Below, one piece after another: positions 61,160 through 64,000 of a stretch of DNA of 64,000 nt; position 1 is the first letter of the stretch; each line of letters starts with the position of its first letter. Under the pieces are notes generated by a model. The model did not search any database and was not told the DNA's origin. It worked only from the letters and a program-made list of their open reading frames with translations. Both the position numbers and the translations under genes were made by a program. Where the stretch lies: NCBI RefSeq assembly GCF_000517545.1, contig NZ_BAIV01000022.1, positions 41,625 through 105,624 of the forward strand. The letters are read 5' to 3'. Source of the stretch: Bacteroides reticulotermitis JCM 10512. GTDB taxonomy: Bacteria > Bacteroidota > Bacteroidia > Bacteroidales > Bacteroidaceae.

Positions 61160-63373
61160 TTATGCCTCCTCAGAAGGTTCATCGAACGCTAACGGTTGCT
61201 GGCTTTCACCCATATTGACAATCCGCGTAGCGTTGTCGGCACGCTCCTCAACGGTGTATTCCATTACGGCATACTCGGTCACCCCGTTGGCGTTGACACG
61301 CTTGCGGAAGCTGTTGTTCTCAAGTACATAAACCAGTGTTTGAAGAGCCTGACGATTGGATTGTACCCGGCCGTTGAGACTGATTGTTGCCAACAACGTA
61401 GCGGCAGGAAGCCATTTAGCCGTAAAATCACAGGCAGTAGCGGCACGGTAGTAGAAGAACAGGTTCTCTTCAACCGGATCTTTGAGCCGGAAACGCTCGT
61501 TACGCTTGTTCAACATCTTGATTTCATCACCCTCATACCAATACTGAAAACCCTCGTAGTAGAGCGCTAATGCCTGCGCATAAAGCCCCGCATGATTCAC
61601 CAGCATGCGATACCGGATGTTATCGACCGAGATGAAGAGGATGCGCCGATTCTCAGCAATCTCCTGCAAACAGTGGGGATTGTTGGTACTGGCCGCAAAG
61701 GAGGCACGGCGGACGAAGGCGTGCGACTGGAAATCGAACACTTTACGCTCCGTCACCCTGTCCTGCGTGATAACACGCTTCAGGTCCGCCAGCCGGTTCG
61801 AACTTACCCCATCGAACTCTTCAAGGTTGATTATCAGACAACTGGAGAGCATCAACATATGGTCCTTATTGTCGGGATTGATCATCCCGTTGCGGTAGTA
61901 ACCTTCCAACTCGCTGGGCAGCAGGTTGCGGATGAAACGGCTCTTCCCTTTACCCTGCTTGCTGTAGAGCAACAACAACAGCTGATTCTCTTCCCGATCG
62001 CTAATCGCACAGGCTACCATGCCCACGAGCCAACGTTTGAGGGCATCGTGCAGAAAGGCGGGATCGGGGGTATCGATGGTATCGGCCAACTGCTTGATGT
62101 AATCCGTCTTCCCATCCCACGGAGGGAGGGATTCGAAATAAGCGATGAAGGGGTTGTAGTCCGGGGCGAAATCCGACTCGATCAACGACCTCACCAACGC
62201 CAACGTACACGATATATTGGCGCGAACGAGTTCCATATAGAACGAGTTGAGATCGCGCAAACGTACCGAATTGTAGACCTTTCCTCCCTCTTTCTTCTTA
62301 GCAAACTCCACCTGATCACGCACCACATTGTACCGAAAGGAGTAGTTTTCATTCAGGAAATCGACGATCTGATCCACCCGATTCTTCTTCGTTTCCTGAT
62401 CGGCAGCGTCCGTTTGCGAGGTGTAGACGTAGGCATTGCGCAGAGGAGTCTCGACATCGAAGTCGCCCGATCCGCCAAAATCACGAATGGCCATCCGGAC
62501 GGCAGCCGTTTCGGGCACATGACGAACGTAGCACTGGTTGCCCAGACAGTAGATGAAGTTGTCGCGTCCACCCTCTTCAAAACGGTATTTGCGACGGGTG
62601 TAGGCAAGGGCTTTGCTGTAATCCAGACTGGCTTGCTGACTGATATCGGAGAGGTCGGGCGAGGATTCGGACTTCGATTTACGCTTGCTCTTCTTCGACG
62701 AACATTCCTCGCGGGTGGGTAGCGAGACGATGACGTTGAGTGGCTTCACGGCGTTCATCCGCTCGTCGGAGAAAAACGCGTCCGGATCATAGGAGGCGTA
62801 AACTCCCCGGGAGAGGTCGCTTCCGCTTATATCGACCTTGCTGTGCAGGAGTTGGGCGTAGTAGTTACCGGCCAGGGTGAACATCTGTTTGTGGTATTCT
62901 TCGAGTTCGGCGTAGGAGACTTGCTGCTTCGCTTCGAGTTGTTGGCGCAGGGAAAGGGCATCGGCTGAGGTGATGTAGGTCAGGATTTTCAACCCGTGTT
63001 GCCGGGGACTGATAAAATCGGCGATTGTGTAGGGGTCGGCATCCGCAAGCTTATGGAGTTCGGCGAGGTCTTCGGGCTCCATATCATCGAAATCGAGCAT
63101 CACGAGGTCGTTGTACCGAACCAGGCTGTAGGCCAGCCGCTCTTCGCGATAGGTGGCGGTAATGGTGTAATAGGGCAGGTTGCATTTCAATCCGTTGGCT
63201 TTCAGGCAATCACCAACCACCAAAGCCTTCCTGATTTCATCTACCGACTTGCGGTAGAAGCCGCCGTGAATCAGTTCTATAAAATGTTTCACACTAATTT
63301 GGGTAATCACTTTGGAGTAGCCTTTGTAGCAGGTCATTTCCAATTCTTTCGTGCTGTAGTTGTTTAAATCCAT
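61160..63373 (-). CDS. VirE/BT4734-type primase-helicase-like protein
   Basis: A 737-aa protein with an N-terminal BT4734-like domain (residues about 30-220; LVMLDFDDMEPEDLAELH has the acidic patch seen in primase-like folds) and a C-terminal VirE/D5-like ATPase domain (about 420-680). The Walker A motif is LLYSKQGKGKSRFI, Walker B-like residues are CLIINLEEFDG, and FAASTNNPHCLQEIAENRR follows. A Lys/Ser-rich linker (KKSKRKSKSESS) sits between. Such proteins are common in Bacteroidales genomic islands and prophage remnants, where replication initiation is suspected. No integrase or other mobility gene lies in the window. Confidence 0.82.
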   Translation of the reverse strand: MDLNNYSTKELEMTCYKGYSKVITQISVKHFIELIHGGFYRKSVDEIRKALVVGDCLKANGLKCNLPYYTITATYREERLAYSLVRYNDLVMLDFDDMEPEDLAELHKLADADPYTIADFISPRQHGLKILTYITSADALSLRQQLEAKQQVSYAELEEYHKQMFTLAGNYYAQLLHSKVDISGSDLSRGVYASYDPDAFFSDERMNAVKPLNVIVSLPTREECSSKKSKRKSKSESSPDLSDISQQASLDYSKALAYTRRKYRFEEGGRDNFIYCLGNQCYVRHVPETAAVRMAIRDFGGSGDFDVETPLRNAYVYTSQTDAADQETKKNRVDQIVDFLNENYSFRYNVVRDQVEFAKKKEGGKVYNSVRLRDLNSFYMELVRANISCTLALVRSLIESDFAPDYNPFIAYFESLPPWDGKTDYIKQLADTIDTPDPAFLHDALKRWLVGMVACAISDREENQLLLLLYSKQGKGKSRFIRNLLPSELEGYYRNGMINPDNKDHMLMLSSCLIINLEEFDGVSSNRLADLKRVITQDRVTERKVFDFQSHAFVRRASFAASTNNPHCLQEIAENRRILFISVDNIRYRMLVNHAGLYAQALALYYEGFQYWYEGDEIKMLNKRNERFRLKDPVEENLFFYYRAATACDFTAKWLPAATLLATISLNGRVQSNRQALQTLVYVLENNSFRKRVNANGVTEYAVMEYTVEERADNATRIVNMGESQQPLAFDEPSEEA

Positions 63374-63405
63374 GTGTTAAGTCGGTTCATCGGGTTAAAA
63401 ATTTG

Positions 63406-63433
63406 CGCTTCCCCCTACTGAACGGGGGAAGCG
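63406..63433 (-). terminator. Hairpin upstream of the VirE-like gene
   Basis: CGCTTCCCCC at 63406-63415 pairs with GGGGGAAGCG at 63424-63433 around an 8-base loop, followed on the minus strand by AAATTTTTAAC. It could end the upstream unknown gene or sit in the leader of the VirE-like gene. Confidence 0.65.
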
Positions 63434-63527
63434 TTGGTTGTATTTCCGATTGCAAAGGAATGGATTTCTACTGAAAACATAAAAACGTCTTTTTCGCTCA
63501 AAAAGGCCATTTTAACGTAGTTAGCAA

Positions 63528-63890
63528 TTATTGCTTATCGTGCCAGGCTCGATGGGCCGTTTGCAAAGCTCTACTAATCTCTGCCACAGTGAGATAACAT
63601 CCATCGGGCCCTCGCTTTTCAAACCTTGTGAAAAGTGAAAGAAGCTCCGCGAAAAATTGCGGACCGCATGCTTTCAAGGACGAGTGCGGATTGTAACAAA
63701 GCCAAATCCAAGGCAAAAGGAAGCCATTCCTTTCGGGTATCGAAACAAATACTGGCTTATCAATCAGTCTTTTACTTGTCGACTCTTTGATTAACATCGC
63801 AACTTCTTCCGACTGTTCGTTCATCTCTTCGATGCGATAAAACACTTTGCCATCGCTGTAAACGGAATACGCTGATTTCTTTCTTTTCAT
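63528..63890 (-). CDS. Small hypothetical protein
   Basis: 120 aa, no signal peptide or membrane segment. It starts MKRKKSAYSVYSDG and contains PVFVSIPERNGFLLPWIWLCYN and a C-terminal helical part (LTVAEISRALQTAHRAW). I do not recognise it. Codon use and ATG position look real, and it lies directly upstream of the VirE-like gene in the same direction. A role tied to that element is possible but not shown. Confidence 0.5.
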   Translation of the reverse strand: MKRKKSAYSVYSDGKVFYRIEEMNEQSEEVAMLIKESTSKRLIDKPVFVSIPERNGFLLPWIWLCYNPHSSLKACGPQFFAELLSLFTRFEKRGPDGCYLTVAEISRALQTAHRAWHDKQ

Positions 63891-64000
63891 AGCATTTTAA
63901 CGTTTTTCAGGGTGAATACTTTTAACTTATTTTATCAGAAAGGCTCCCTTTCTAATGTATTTCTCTATTAATATTCTATTTAACGATAGGGGGGGAGTTT

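Noticed and set aside
61592..62722. 376-codon open frame on the plus strand
   Set aside because: Antisense to the VirE-like gene; its sequence has no domain character.
1..64000. tRNA, rRNA or known riboswitch
   Set aside because: Reading both strands I saw no cloverleaf, rRNA-like segment or recognisable riboswitch core; a covariance-model search would be needed to exclude them.

Overview
The window comes from a member of the order Bacteroidales. The evidence is two SusC/SusD glycan-uptake pairs, a hybrid two-component regulator, a DUF3575/DUF3868/DUF5119/fimbrillin locus, -7 elements of the Bacteroides type TAnnTTTG upstream of many genes, and no visible Shine-Dalgarno pattern. Genus cannot be fixed from sequence alone; Parabacteroides or Bacteroides are plausible.

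Layout. (1) 1-16100: a polysaccharide utilisation locus in two converging operons. Rightward: GH31 alpha-xylosidase (5' end outside the window), GH2 beta-galactosidase, GH3 beta-glucosidase. Leftward: SusC, SusD, a surface glycan-binding lipoprotein and a BACON-containing GH5 endoglucanase. The enzyme set matches xyloglucan breakdown. Between them lie a 594-bp inverted-repeat element and a tandem TAGTACTA array. (2) 16255-21132: a leftward aconitase / isocitrate dehydrogenase / citrate synthase operon, the oxidative half of the TCA cycle leading to 2-oxoglutarate. (3) 21249-23128: a superfamily 1 helicase. (4) 23914-37727: a nine-gene fimbria locus (DUF3575, DUF3868, DUF5119, a four-module fimbrillin of about 1055 aa, then five more lipoproteins of fimbrillin or GLUG-like type). 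(5) 37813-44660: a truncated methyltransferase, then the leftward branched-chain amino acid operon ilvD-ilvB-ilvN-acyl-ACP thioesterase-ilvC. It is preceded by a recognisable attenuator: a 25-residue leader peptide rich in Ile/Leu/Val, an antiterminator segment and a terminator. (6) 44894-45496: a SlyD-like prolyl isomerase. (7) 45621-55715: a hybrid two-component sensor-regulator convergent with a SusC/SusD pair that has no adjacent glycoside hydrolase. (8) 56000-60394: L-cysteine desulfidase family protein, a PCMD-domain lipoprotein plus outer-membrane barrel pair, and a secreted unknown. (9) 60430-64000: an XRE-type regulator, a VirE/BT4734-type primase-helicase-like protein and a small unknown, which look like accessory DNA.

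A property that affects reading of the whole window: at least 19 frameshifts interrupt otherwise well conserved genes. Seventeen are explained by one missing base, often in a short homopolymer. The other two are a shift in the GH31 gene (one extra or two missing bases) and one extra G in the XRE gene. After restoring the base, each gene has a family-typical length and motifs. They include housekeeping genes (acn, icd, ilvB), so I read them as sequencing or assembly indels rather than decay. I therefore annotate whole genes across the shifts. One consequence is that the apparent IlvB-IlvN fusion is false.

The best candidate for a little-described system is the ilv leader. The leader-peptide stop codon lies inside a segment that can pair over 10 bp with the 5' arm and loop of the terminator, which is the architecture of classical ribosome-mediated attenuation, here in a Bacteroidales operon.
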